Below are positions 1 through 8,091 of a stretch of 64,000 bases of DNA, piece after piece. The position numbers were made by a program, and so were the translations under genes. Numbering within the stretch: position 1 is the first letter of the stretch; the number at the start of each line of letters is the position of its first letter. Origin of the DNA: Streptomyces sp. CHD11 (GTDB lineage: Bacteria; Actinomycetota; Actinomycetes; Streptomycetales; Streptomycetaceae); the NCBI RefSeq assembly GCF_018638295.1, contig NZ_JABTTS010000026.1, positions 93,264 to 157,263 of the forward strand, in the 5' to 3' direction. The notes under the pieces are model-generated. The model did no database searches. It was not told the DNA's origin and was given only the letters and a program-made list of their open reading frames with translations.

Positions 1-3000
1 GTGAACACCTGCTTCGGCGTCAGCCGCACCCCCGCCTCACGCGCCCGCGCCACCAGCTGGATCACCGTGATCGAATCCCCGCCGAGGCCGAAGAAGTCGT
101 CCTCCACCCCCACCGCGTCCAGCCCCAGCACCCGCCCGAACAGACCCGCCAGGCCCGCCGCCGACGCGTCCGGGCCCGGATCGGCGTCCGGCACCGGCAC
201 CGTGACCGGCCGCTCGGGCTCGTGGGCGTCCTCGGGCGCGGGCAGTGCGGCGCGGTCGACCTTGCCGTTGGGAGTGAGCGGGAGCTCGGTCAGCGGGACG
301 AAGGACGAGGGCACCATGTAGGCGGGCAGCCGTTCGGCGACGCGGTCCGCCAGGCCGGACAGGCCGCTCCCCGGGCCGGGCACCACGTACGCCACCAGGC
401 GGGCGGTGCCCCGCCGGTCCTCGCGCACGGCCGCGGCGACCCGGGTGACCGCGGGGTCGGCGCCGATCACGGCCTCGACCTCGCCGAGTTCGACCCGGTG
501 GCCGCGGATCTTGACCTGGTCGTCGGTGCGCCCGGCGTAGACCGCGGCGCCGTCCGGCCGCCACCGCGCGAGGTCGCCGGTACGGTACATCCGCGCTCCC
601 GGCGCGCCGAACGGGTCGGCGACGAAGCGGGCCGCGGTGAGTCCGGGGCGGCGGACGTACCCCCGGGCCAGCACGTCACCCCCGATGTACAGCTCGCCGG
701 GGAGGCCCGCCGGGACCGGGCGCAGCCAGGGATCGAGGATGTAGAGCCGCGCGGCGGGAACGGGGCCGCCGATGGGCACCGCGCCTCGGGGCAGCGGATC
801 GCCGGGCTCCAGGCGGTATTCCGTACAGCCGACGGTCGCCTCGGTGGGGCCGTACTCGTTGACGACCGTCACGCCGGGATGGCCCGCGCGCCACTCGGCG
901 AGGGACTCACCGGTCAGCTGCTCGCCGCCGAGGACGAGTTGCCCGGTGGGCGAGTACCAGTCGGAGGAGGCCACGAGCACCGGCAGATGGCTGGGGGTGG
1001 CCTTGACGAAGGCGGGCGGCCGGGCCCCGGCACCGGCCGGGGCGTCGAAGTCGGTCAGGTCGACGACGTGGACCAGGCCGCCCGCGGTCAGGGGGCCGAG
1101 AATGCCGGTGACGGTGAGGTCGAACGACGGCGGCGAGTGCACCAGCGCCCGGCCGGCCAGTCCGGGGTAGGCGGCGCGGGCGAAGGCGAGGTAGCCGTCG
1201 ACCGTGCGGTGCTCGACGACCACGCCCTTGGGCCGGCCGGTCGAGCCGGAGGTGTAGATCACGTAGGCGGTGTCCCCGGGCCGCACCTCGACGTCCGGGG
1301 CGGGCGCGTCGAACGCCGCCAGCGCCGCCCGTACGGCCGGGTCGCCGAGCGGGACCGGTGCCGCGCGCCCGGCGAGGGCGGGGTGGCCGGCGTCGGCGCA
1401 GACCACGGCCGCGGGCGCGGCGTCGTCGAGCAGGTCGGCGATGCGCTCCGCCGGGTGTCCGGGGTCGACCGGCACGTAGCCGGCGCCGGCCTTCAGCGCG
1501 GCCAGCACGGCCACGATCAGATCGGTGCCGCGCGGCAGCACGACGGCCACCAGGTCACCGCGGGTGACGCCCCGTTCGGTCAGGAGCCGGGCCAGCCGGC
1601 CGGCCGCGTCGTCCAACTGGCGGTAGGCAAGCGCGCGTCCGGTGTCGGTCACCGCCGGGGCGTCCGGGGTGGCACGCACCTGCTCCGCGAACCGCCGGGT
1701 CAGCGACGCCAGCCGGGGGACCCGCCCGGAGCCGCGGCCCCACTCGTCGAGCACCTTCCGGCGTTCTCCCGCGGTGAGCAGGGGCAGCCGGGCGACGGGA
1801 ACCGCGGGGTCCTGTGCGAAGCCGTCGAGCAGCAGCCGCAGTCGGGAGCCGATCAGCTCCATGCGGTCCTCGTCGAACACGTCCCTGCGGTAGCTGAGAT
1901 GGAGGCTCAGTCTGGGGCCGGCGAGGGCGACGACGCTCAGCGGGTAGTGCGTCGCGCCGGTGATCTCCTGCCCGCCGGGAGAACCGGCGTCGGCGGTCGC
2001 GGTGGCCGGCGCCTCCCCCTCGGCCTCCAGCAGGGGCGCGATGCGCAGGCCGGGGACGGCGTCGCGCAGGGCGTCCCAGCCCAGGGGCGCGTCCCCGAAG
2101 CTGGTGGCGGTGTCGAACAGCGGCCCGTGGCCGGCCAGGCGCCGCACGTCGGTCAGACCGAGGTGCTGGTGCGCGGCGAGGGCGAGCTGCTCGTCCTGGA
2201 TCCGCGCGAAGAGCGCGGCCGACGATTCCGCGGGGTCGATCCGCACCCGTACCGGGACGGTGTTCATCAGCAGACCCACGATCCGGTCGGCGCCGGGGAG
2301 GTCGGCCGGGCGGCCGTGCACGGTCTGCCCGAACACCACGTCGTCGCACCCGGTGAGCAGCGCCAGCAGCAGCGCCCAGGTGCCCTGGACGACGGAGTTG
2401 AGGGTGAGGCCGTGCCGGCGCGCGGCGCGTTCCAGCGCGCGGCTGGTGTCCTCGGGCAGGGTGACGCGGACCAGTCCGGGCAGCGTTCCGTCGCCGGCCT
2501 CGGCGGCCCCGGGCGCGACGAGTGTCGGCCGGGCCAGTCCGGCCAGCGCCTCGCTCCAGGCCCGCTCGGCGGCGGCCCGGTCCTGCCGGGACAGCCAGCG
2601 CAGGTAGTCGGTGAGGGGGGTCAGGGGGGCGCCGGTGACGGTGCCGCCGCCCGCGGCGTGGTGGTGGTACCGGGTGAACAGGTCCTCCAGCACCAGGGGT
2701 ACCGACCAGCCGTCCAGCAGGATGTGATGGTACGTCAGCACAAACGCGTGCCGGTCGCCGTCGAGCCGGACGAGCGCGAACCGGATCAGCGGCGGGTCCG
2801 CCATGTCGAAGCGGCGGCGCCGCTCGTCCTCCAGGAACGCGACCAGTCTCTCGGCGCGGACCTCGTCCTCCTCGCCCGCGAGGTCGAGGGCGGTCCAGGA
2901 CGTGACCGCGGTGCGGCGGACCAGTTGTACGGGCTGCCCGCCGGCGCGCTCGCGGAAACCGGCCCGCAGCGCGGTGTGCCGGGCGAGCGTGTCCGCGCAC

Positions 3001-3215
3001 GCGGCCCTGAGCGCGTCGGCGTCGAGCCGGCCGGTCAGCTCGAACGGGGCCTGGACGGTGTAGACGTCCGCGCCCTCGGGGTCGTACAGGGCATGGAAGA
3101 GCATGCCCTCCTGCAGCGGGGTGACGGGCAGCGCGGCCTCGATCGGCGACGGAGCCGTGCTCTGCGGCGCCGGCTGCGACAGCCGGCGGTCCTGCGGGGC
3201 AGCGTTGGTCTTCAC
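1..3215 (-). CDS. Non-ribosomal peptide synthetase, C-A-T module with asparagine-type A domain (partial)
   Basis: The GTG start at 3215 gives VKTNAAPQDRR, and a condensation domain follows at once with the PLTPLQEGMLFHAL-type motif and active site HHILLDGWS. The adenylation domain has YTSGSTGRPKG and a carrier domain with GGDSI lies at the window edge, so the gene continues to the left. Reading the specificity positions against GrsA gives D-L-T-K-V-G-E-V-G-K (FDLTVTG, VKATPS, LVLGGE, NEYGPTEATVG). This is the well-known asparagine-type code, close to aspartate. The gene lies 73 bp after a type II thioesterase on the same strand and probably shares its transcript. No epimerase or thioesterase domain is visible before the edge. 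The substrate is inferred from the code only. Confidence 0.93.
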   Translation of the reverse strand, partial: MKTNAAPQDRRLSQPAPQSTAPSPIEAALPVTPLQEGMLFHALYDPEGADVYTVQAPFELTGRLDADALRAACADTLARHTALRAGFRERAGGQPVQLVRRTAVTSWTALDLAGEEDEVRAERLVAFLEDERRRRFDMADPPLIRFALVRLDGDRHAFVLTYHHILLDGWSVPLVLEDLFTRYHHHAAGGGTVTGAPLTPLTDYLRWLSRQDRAAAERAWSEALAGLARPTLVAPGAAEAGDGTLPGLVRVTLPEDTSRALERAARRHGLTLNSVVQGTWALLLALLTGCDDVVFGQTVHGRPADLPGADRIVGLLMNTVPVRVRIDPAESSAALFARIQDEQLALAAHQHLGLTDVRRLAGHGPLFDTATSFGDAPLGWDALRDAVPGLRIAPLLEAEGEAPATATADAGSPGGQEITGATHYPLSVVALAGPRLSLHLSYRRDVFDEDRMELIGSRLRLLLDGFAQDPAVPVARLPLLTAGERRKVLDEWGRGSGRVPRLASLTRRFAEQVRATPDAPAVTDTGRALAYRQLDDAAGRLARLLTERGVTRGDLVAVVLPRGTDLIVAVLAALKAGAGYVPVDPGHPAERIADLLDDAAPAAVVCADAGHPALAGRAAPVPLGDPAVRAALAAFDAPAPDVEVRPGDTAYVIYTSGSTGRPKGVVVEHRTVDGYLAFARAAYPGLAGRALVHSPPSFDLTVTGILGPLTAGGLVHVVDLTDFDAPAGAGARPPAFVKATPSHLPVLVASSDWYSPTGQLVLGGEQLTGESLAEWRAGHPGVTVVNEYGPTEATVGCTEYRLEPGDPLPRGAVPIGGPVPAARLYILDPWLRPVPAGLPGELYIGGDVLARGYVRRPGLTAARFVADPFGAPGARMYRTGDLARWRPDGAAVYAGRTDDQVKIRGHRVELGEVEAVIGADPAVTRVAAAVREDRRGTARLVAYVVPGPGSGLSGLADRVAERLPAYMVPSSFVPLTELPLTPNGKVDRAALPAPEDAHEPERPVTVPVPDADPGPDASAAGLAGLFGRVLGLDAVGVEDDFFGLGGDSITVIQLVARAREAGVRLTPKQVF

Positions 3216-3288
3216 TGTGAGGTCTTCCCGGAAGGGGTCGGCGGCGGGTACGGCGACGCGCTCGCCCAGGGCGGGGCCGGCCGGCGGG

Positions 3289-4104
3289 TCAGGAACGGGA
3301 GGCCGGCCGGGTGAGCGGGCCGAGAGCCCGCCCGAGGGCGTCGAGCATGGGCCCGGCGTGGGTGAACGGGAAGTCGTGTCCGCCGGGGAGCATCCGCAGG
3401 GTGAAGTCGTCGTCGGCGCAGTCCCGCCAGCTCTCCAGGCGTCGCGGGCCGACCAGCGTGTCGTCGGCGCCGCCGAACACGTGCAGGGGGCAGCCGGCGG
3501 GCTCGGGGTCCGGGGCGGTGTACGCCTCGGCCAGCGCCAGGTCGCGGCGGACGGTGCGCACGGCGTACCTCAGATACGCCGGGTAGCGGCGCAGTTCGGG
3601 CGGGAAGCCGCCGAACCCCTCCAGCCAGCTCAGCAGGCCCTCGTCGTCGTGGTCGGTGATCCGCCGGAGCACCTGGGCGTGCGGAGGGCGGGAGGCGGAG
3701 ACGAGCAGCGCGGCGGGCGGGGTGAGGCCGCGGCGGCGGATGCGGACGGCGAGTTCGTAGCCGATCAGGGCGCCGAAGCTGTGGCCGAAGAGCGCGTACG
3801 GCGCGCGGAGTTCGCCGGCTATGCCGTCGAGCACGGCGTCGGCCAGCTCCTCCAGGGTCTCCGGCACCGGCTCGGCGCTGCGGACGCCCCGGCCGGGCAG
3901 TTCCACCGTGGCCAGCTCCATGCCCGGCGGCGGGGTGAGCCGCCAGGGCGCGAACGACGCGGCGCTCCCGCCCGCCTGCGGCAGGCAGATCAGCCTCAGG
4001 CGGGCATCGGGTGCTGTCACCCGGCCGACGATCCACGGACTGCCCACACCGCGCGTCGGGGTGTGCGCAGGGTGGAAGGGTCGTGCGGCGGCGTCGGTTC
4101 GCAT
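3289..4104 (-). CDS. Type II thioesterase of the NRPS cluster
   Basis: This 271-aa alpha/beta hydrolase has the type II thioesterase hallmarks: LICLPQAGGSAASF near the N terminus, PGRG, the nucleophile elbow GHSFGA, and a C-terminal GGHDF histidine. Such enzymes hydrolyse wrong or stalled acyl groups from carrier-protein phosphopantetheine arms. I chose the ATG at 4104 because longer upstream reading adds only non-homologous GC-rich sequence. It sits just upstream of the asparagine-module NRPS on the same strand. Its promoter region carries one arm of the repeated GTTGCC/TGCCTGGC motif, pointed at this gene. A second type II thioesterase lies at 21119-21925. Confidence 0.92.
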   Translation of the reverse strand: MRTDAAARPFHPAHTPTRGVGSPWIVGRVTAPDARLRLICLPQAGGSAASFAPWRLTPPPGMELATVELPGRGVRSAEPVPETLEELADAVLDGIAGELRAPYALFGHSFGALIGYELAVRIRRRGLTPPAALLVSASRPPHAQVLRRITDHDDEGLLSWLEGFGGFPPELRRYPAYLRYAVRTVRRDLALAEAYTAPDPEPAGCPLHVFGGADDTLVGPRRLESWRDCADDDFTLRMLPGGHDFPFTHAGPMLDALGRALGPLTRPASRS

Positions 4105-4179
4105 CCCGCTCCTTCGTCGGCCGGTCGTCCTTCGGGCGGTGACCCGCGGGGACGATGGTGGGCGGCCGGTGGCGGCGGG

Positions 4180-4236
4180 GCCAGGCACACCGACCGGCAA
4201 CACCTCTGCCGCCCAGTTGCCCGGCGTCTGCCTGGC
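4180..4236. promoter_or_regulatory. Inverted pair of cluster-specific operator motifs between thioesterase and diiron gene
   Basis: On the plus strand GTTGCC (4216-4221), 7 bases and TGCCTGGC (4229-4236) point toward the diiron gene at 4310. On the minus strand the same element, with an 8-base spacer, occupies 4179-4201 and points toward the thioesterase at 4104. The same bipartite element recurs at 7842-7920, 21959-22034 and 27787-27807, always upstream of cluster genes and in the same orientation relative to the gene. I read it as the binding site of a pathway-specific regulator. The identity of the regulator is inference; the LuxR-type protein at 26732 and the XRE/ATPase protein at 24309 are the local candidates. 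Confidence 0.6.
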
Positions 4237-4309
4237 CTGCGGGAACGCCCGGTGACGAGGATCTGCGGAACAGTCCTGTTCTTGCGCCCCCGAGGGGATC
4301 TCCTTCACG

Positions 4310-5329
4310 ATGACCGCCCTTCCTGACGAGGCAGCCGACCCGACGTTCTTCACCCTGGAATCCGTCAAGGCGGAGCTCATGGAGGTGGAGAGCCTCACCC
4401 GGACCTTCCTGAACTGGGACTACGGCAAGCGCGACAGCCGTGTGTGGAGCCTGTACGAGAAGAACAAGGCCTCCCAGTGGAACGCCACGACCGACATCGA
4501 CTGGGACCACGACGTCCGTTTCGGTTCCGAACTGGCCGAGGAGAACGGCGCGAGACTCGCCTCGTTCGTCATCGGCGAGGGCAGCCCGGTGCCCCGGGAG
4601 CTGCTCACCCGGTTCCGGTGGGAGTACCAGGCGTGGATGTGCAGCCAGTTCCTCCACGGGGAGCAGGGTGCGCTGGTGACGACGGCCCGGCTCGTCGAGA
4701 CCGTGCCCGACATGGACGCGAAGACCTACGCCGCCTCCCAGGTCGCCGACGAGGCACGGCACGTGGAGGCGTTCGCGCGCTACGTCGACGAGAAGCTGGG
4801 CGTGGTGTACCCGGTCAACCCGGGCCTGGGGACGCTGCTGCACGACGTGCTGTCGGAGTCGCGCTGGGACATCGTCTACCTCGGGATGCAGGTGGTCATG
4901 GAGGGCCTGGCCATCACCGGGCTCCGGCTGGCCAGCAGCGGCTTCGGCGACCCCCTGATCCGCCAGATCACGCGGATGGTGGCGAGCGACGAGGCCCGGC
5001 ACATCGCCTTCGGCGTCACCGCCCTCACCGGCATGTACCAGCAGGTGACCTCGGCGGAGCTGCGCGACCGGGAGGACTTCCTGCTGGAGGCGATCCGGTT
5101 GATGTCGCGCCGGTTCATGCTGCGGGAGCTGTGGGAGCGCATGGACCTGGACGTGGAGCTGGGTGTGCAGTTCGCGCGGACCAACCCGATGATGGCCACG
5201 TACCGGCAGCTGCTGTTCCAGCAGGTCATCCATGTGCTGCGGCAGCTGGGCATGCTGTCGGAGAAGGTGAAGGAACTCCTGATCGCGGAGAACCTGGTGC
5301 GCGCGGAGACGATCGCCGCGGTCCGCTGA
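4310..5329 (+). CDS. Ferritin-like diiron oxygenase, putative tailoring enzyme
   Basis: This 339-aa protein carries two copies of the four-helix-bundle diiron signature: Glu118 with E148-A-R-H151, and Glu198 with E228-A-R-H231. Each pair is separated by 29 residues, as in soluble diiron carboxylate enzymes (N-oxygenases, hydroxylases, desaturases and the R2-like group). No signal peptide or membrane span is seen. It stands alone on the plus strand, divergent from the thioesterase/NRPS operon. It is followed by a perfect palindrome that looks like a terminator and has its own copy of the cluster motif upstream. A role in oxidising the amino acid, the peptide or the lipid chain is inference. 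The substrate cannot be read from sequence; an AurF-like N-oxygenase is one possibility. Confidence 0.75.
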   Translation: MTALPDEAADPTFFTLESVKAELMEVESLTRTFLNWDYGKRDSRVWSLYEKNKASQWNATTDIDWDHDVRFGSELAEENGARLASFVIGEGSPVPRELLTRFRWEYQAWMCSQFLHGEQGALVTTARLVETVPDMDAKTYAASQVADEARHVEAFARYVDEKLGVVYPVNPGLGTLLHDVLSESRWDIVYLGMQVVMEGLAITGLRLASSGFGDPLIRQITRMVASDEARHIAFGVTALTGMYQQVTSAELRDREDFLLEAIRLMSRRFMLRELWERMDLDVELGVQFARTNPMMATYRQLLFQQVIHVLRQLGMLSEKVKELLIAENLVRAETIAAVR

Positions 5330-5355
5330 GCCCGTCGGCCGCCGCTCCGGCCGCT

Positions 5356-5381
5356 CCGTCCCGGGGCGCGCCCCGGGACGG
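5356..5381. terminator. Perfect 26-bp palindrome, probable terminator
   Basis: Two 13-base arms (CCGTCCCGGGGCG and its exact complement) meet without a loop, starting 27 bases after the stop codon of the diiron gene. No T-tract follows, which is usual for Streptomyces terminators. It also lies at the end of the decayed ABC ATPase on the other strand, so it may act in both directions. Confidence 0.55.
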
Positions 5382-5409
5382 GACCCCCGTGCCCTCCCCG
5401 AGGGCTGTG

Positions 5410-5645
5410 GCACGCCGGCGCCCCGGCCGCGGCCACACCGGGGCCGGCCGCTCGGCCTCTTCGGGGCAGTACGTGGTGAGCGGCACGGTCGTCCCGCGCT
5501 CGCGCGACCCGCTCGCCGGCTCTCAGGTCCCGGGCGGCCCTCGGGGCCGAGCCCGGCGGTCGGTTCGTCGGGGAAGAACAGTCTCGGCCGTCACCGAGCA
5601 GCGCGAGCGTGAGGTCCAGGCGGCGCCGCTTGCTTCACGCGGACG
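5410..5645 (-). pseudogene. Decayed ABC transporter ATPase remnant (DrrA-like drug exporter type)
   Basis: On the minus strand fragments of an ABC ATPase can be read in different frames. RRRLDLTLALLGDGRD lies near 5585-5625. A plus-one shift then gives FFPDEPTAGLGPEGR, the Walker B and D-loop, near 5538-5580. After another break, RERGTTVPLTTYCPEEAERPA, the switch-histidine region with the histidine lost, lies near 5442-5495. The order and spacing match the C-terminal half of antibiotic-resistance ABC ATPases (RRRLDLALALLGDPRLLFLDEPTTGLDP ... GTTVLLTTHYLEEAERLAD). I could not find the Walker A half. The Walker B aspartate region is kept, but two frameshifts and several substitutions make a working protein unlikely. 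It fills part of the gap 5330-6091; I see no other gene there. Confidence 0.72.
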
Positions 5646-6091
5646 CCCACCGGGTGCGGCGCTCACCGACGGCGCGTGAACGGCCCCGGGCCGGCTCGCT
5701 GTCGCCGGGCAGCGTCCCGGCGCGGCGTCTTCGGCCCACCCCTGCGTCGGTGCGCGGCCGCCCCCGAGCCGGCGTCACGGGCTGTGGCCCTCCGGGACCG
5801 CGAGCGGTACCGACCGGCGGTGTCCTCACCACCGGTGACGGGGCCCTCGTACGGGCAGCCCGAGCCGCGTCCCGGGACACGTCGCCCACCCCACGCCCGT
5901 CAGCCCTCCGCGACCGACCCGTAGAACCCGCGACTCCACGAGCCGGCCGTCGCGTGGCGAGCCGGTCGTGTCACGCGGGTGGGTCGGACGCTCCCCCACG
6001 GACCGGCAGCGCGCTCGGGATCGAAAGCGGCCGGCGGGGGTCCGGTCCGGACGGCTCTGTGGACCTGACCCCCGCCGGCCGCGTCCCGCCG

Positions 6092-7759
6092 TCAGTCGTC
6101 CTGCGCCGTGAGCGGCCGGACACTGTCCTCGTACGCCCCGTCGCACAGCGCCTTCCAGATCACCCGGCGCCTGGGCTTTCCGCTGGAGGTGACCGCGATA
6201 CCGCCGCGCGGTACCTCGACGGCGAGGAGTCCGGCGTCGCCCAGCCACTCGGACAGCACCTCGTGGGCGGCGCGCCGCCAGCCGTCCCGGACACCCGCGA
6301 AGACGGCCACGCCGGCCGGCCGCCCGTCGCGGACACCGAGCAGCACCGCGACACGGCGCTCGGGGATGCCGCGCTGGTGCAGCAGCGTCTCCAGGCTCTC
6401 GGCGAACACCATCTTGCCGCTCACCTTGAGCCCGTCGCCGAGCCTGCCGATCACGAACAGCTGCCCGTCGCGCAGGAATCCCGCGTCCCCGGTCCGCAGC
6501 CGGTCGCCGACGCTGGTGCCGGAGGCGGTGCCGGCGTCGCCGATATAGCCGTCGGCGATGGACACGCCGCTGACCACGATCTCGCCGACCTGTCCCTCCG
6601 GCAGTGCGGTTCCGTCCTCCGCGACGACGGTCACCGTACGGTCCTCGAGCGGCCGGCCGCAGCCGACCACCGCCGTGCCGGCGAGGGAGCCGGCGTCGCC
6701 CTCGTCCGGCTCGCGCGTCGACCAGCCCTCGCCGGGGGCGAGCCCGGTCACGGCGAGGGTCGCCTCCGCGCTGCCGTAGGCGGGCAGCAGGGCGCCGCGG
6801 TCGAGGCCGTGGGGGCCGAGCAGGGCGTGGACGTCGTCCAGCACCCGCGGGTCGACGCGCTCGGCGCCGATGATGACACAGCGCAGCGAGTCGAAGCGCA
6901 GGCCCTCGAGGTCGGCCGGGCGGACGCGGCGCAGAATGTAGGAGAGGCCGAAGTTGGGCATGGCGGTCATCGCGATCCGCTGCTCACTGATCCGCCGCAG
7001 ATAGCGCTGCGGTGAGCGGATGAAGTCGTCCGGCTGGAGCATGTGCCCGTCGAAGCCGGTGACGACGATGTTGAGCAGGACGCCGACCAGGCCCATGTCG
7101 TGGTGGACCGGCAGCCAGCTGATCGCCGGGAGTTCCGGCGTGCAGCCCAGCCACCGGCGCATCCCCGTGAGGTTGGCGCGCAGCGCGTCCGCGGAGATCC
7201 GTACGCCCCGGGAGTAGCCGCTGGAGCCCGAGGTGAACTGCACCAGCGCGGTCTCCGGCAGGGCCGGCAGCGCGGTCAGGGGCTCGGCTCCGGCCACGAG
7301 TTCACCGAAGATCACCGGCTCCGTCAGACCGGTCACGGCGGCGATCTTGCGGACCCGCTCCTGCGACTCCTCGTCGCAGACGGTGATCCGGGGCCGTACG
7401 GTGCTGAGCAGGTGGGCGGCGTGCCGCTCGTAGTCGTCGGCACGCTGGAAGGCGAACGGCGGGGCGATGGTGCAGGGCGTGGCTCCCGCGGCCAGCGCGC
7501 CGAAGAAGGTCGCGACGAATCCGGGGGCGGAACGCTGCACCAGCGCCACCACGTCACCGTTCCCGACGCCCCGCGCCCGCAGGGCCGCGGCGGTGCGCAG
7601 CACCAGATCCCGCAGATCGCGGTAGGACCAGAAGTCCCAGCCGTCACCGCGGTTCGCGTAGTGCAGGCCGCGCTCGGCGGAAGCGTCGTCCAGCCAGTCG
7701 AGCAGACCTCGGTCCCCGATTCCCAACGTGCTGTCCTCTCCGGGATGTGGTGCCGACAC
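6092..7759 (-). CDS. Fatty acyl-AMP ligase (FAAL) starting the lipopeptide
   Basis: The protein is an AMP-binding enzyme of about 555 aa with the FAAL-type P-loop FTSGSSGYSRGVRIS, a WLPVHHDMGL motif, an AYGSAEATL motif and a C-terminal SGKPRR lysine. WLPxxHDMGL is characteristic of FAALs and related long-chain ligases rather than amino-acid adenylation domains. It would adenylate a free fatty acid and pass it to a carrier protein, probably the ACP at 22079. The GTG at 7759 has no clear ribosome site. A TTG at 7726, 6-8 bases after GGAGAGGAC, is an alternative start losing 11 residues. It is divergent from the lipo-initiation NRPS, and a motif copy (7842-7862) faces it. Confidence 0.9.
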   Translation of the reverse strand: MSAPHPGEDSTLGIGDRGLLDWLDDASAERGLHYANRGDGWDFWSYRDLRDLVLRTAAALRARGVGNGDVVALVQRSAPGFVATFFGALAAGATPCTIAPPFAFQRADDYERHAAHLLSTVRPRITVCDEESQERVRKIAAVTGLTEPVIFGELVAGAEPLTALPALPETALVQFTSGSSGYSRGVRISADALRANLTGMRRWLGCTPELPAISWLPVHHDMGLVGVLLNIVVTGFDGHMLQPDDFIRSPQRYLRRISEQRIAMTAMPNFGLSYILRRVRPADLEGLRFDSLRCVIIGAERVDPRVLDDVHALLGPHGLDRGALLPAYGSAEATLAVTGLAPGEGWSTREPDEGDAGSLAGTAVVGCGRPLEDRTVTVVAEDGTALPEGQVGEIVVSGVSIADGYIGDAGTASGTSVGDRLRTGDAGFLRDGQLFVIGRLGDGLKVSGKMVFAESLETLLHQRGIPERRVAVLLGVRDGRPAGVAVFAGVRDGWRRAAHEVLSEWLGDAGLLAVEVPRGGIAVTSSGKPRRRVIWKALCDGAYEDSVRPLTAQDD

Positions 7760-7841
7760 GGGACGCCCGCGGCACGGTCGGTCCGCACGCGGGCGGCGCG
7801 CATCCGGTGACGGCCAGCCTCGTGGCCTGCCGGGTGGCGGC

Positions 7842-7920
7842 GCCAGGCAGGAGTCCGGTAACTCGTCGTTGCGGAGCGGCAGTTAGACCAGCAATAGCGG
7901 TTGCCGGTCGGTTGCCTGGC
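7842..7920. promoter_or_regulatory. Inverted pair of cluster-specific operator motifs between FAAL and NRPS
   Basis: The plus-strand copy is GTTGCC (7900-7905), 7 bases, TGCCTGGC (7913-7920), facing the NRPS at 8092. The minus-strand copy is GTTACC, 7 bases, TGCCTGGC, read from 7862 to 7842, facing the FAAL. Both have exactly the same spacing as the copies at 4216 and 27787. Apart from this pair I see no gene in the 7760-8091 gap. The plus copy also contains a short hairpin-like GCCGGTCG/CGACCGGC repeat. Confidence 0.62.
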
Positions 7921-8091
7921 GACCGGCGGACGGCCCGTGCAGCATCGGTCAGGGTGCCGGCCCACCCCGCCGCGGACGAGAAGGGCGCTCGCGGGACGCC
8001 GCACCGGCCACCGGCATCCTCCGGAAGGCCCGGGACATCGCAGGCGGCGCCCGGCGGTTCCCGGAAGTCGACGAGAGCGGTTACGAACCAG

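Noticed and set aside
222..3314. A 1030-codon plus-strand reading frame opposite the first NRPS
   Set aside because: It is a mirror of the minus-strand NRPS in GC-rich DNA: rich in G, R, A, V and P with no domain, while the other strand encodes clear C, A and T domains.
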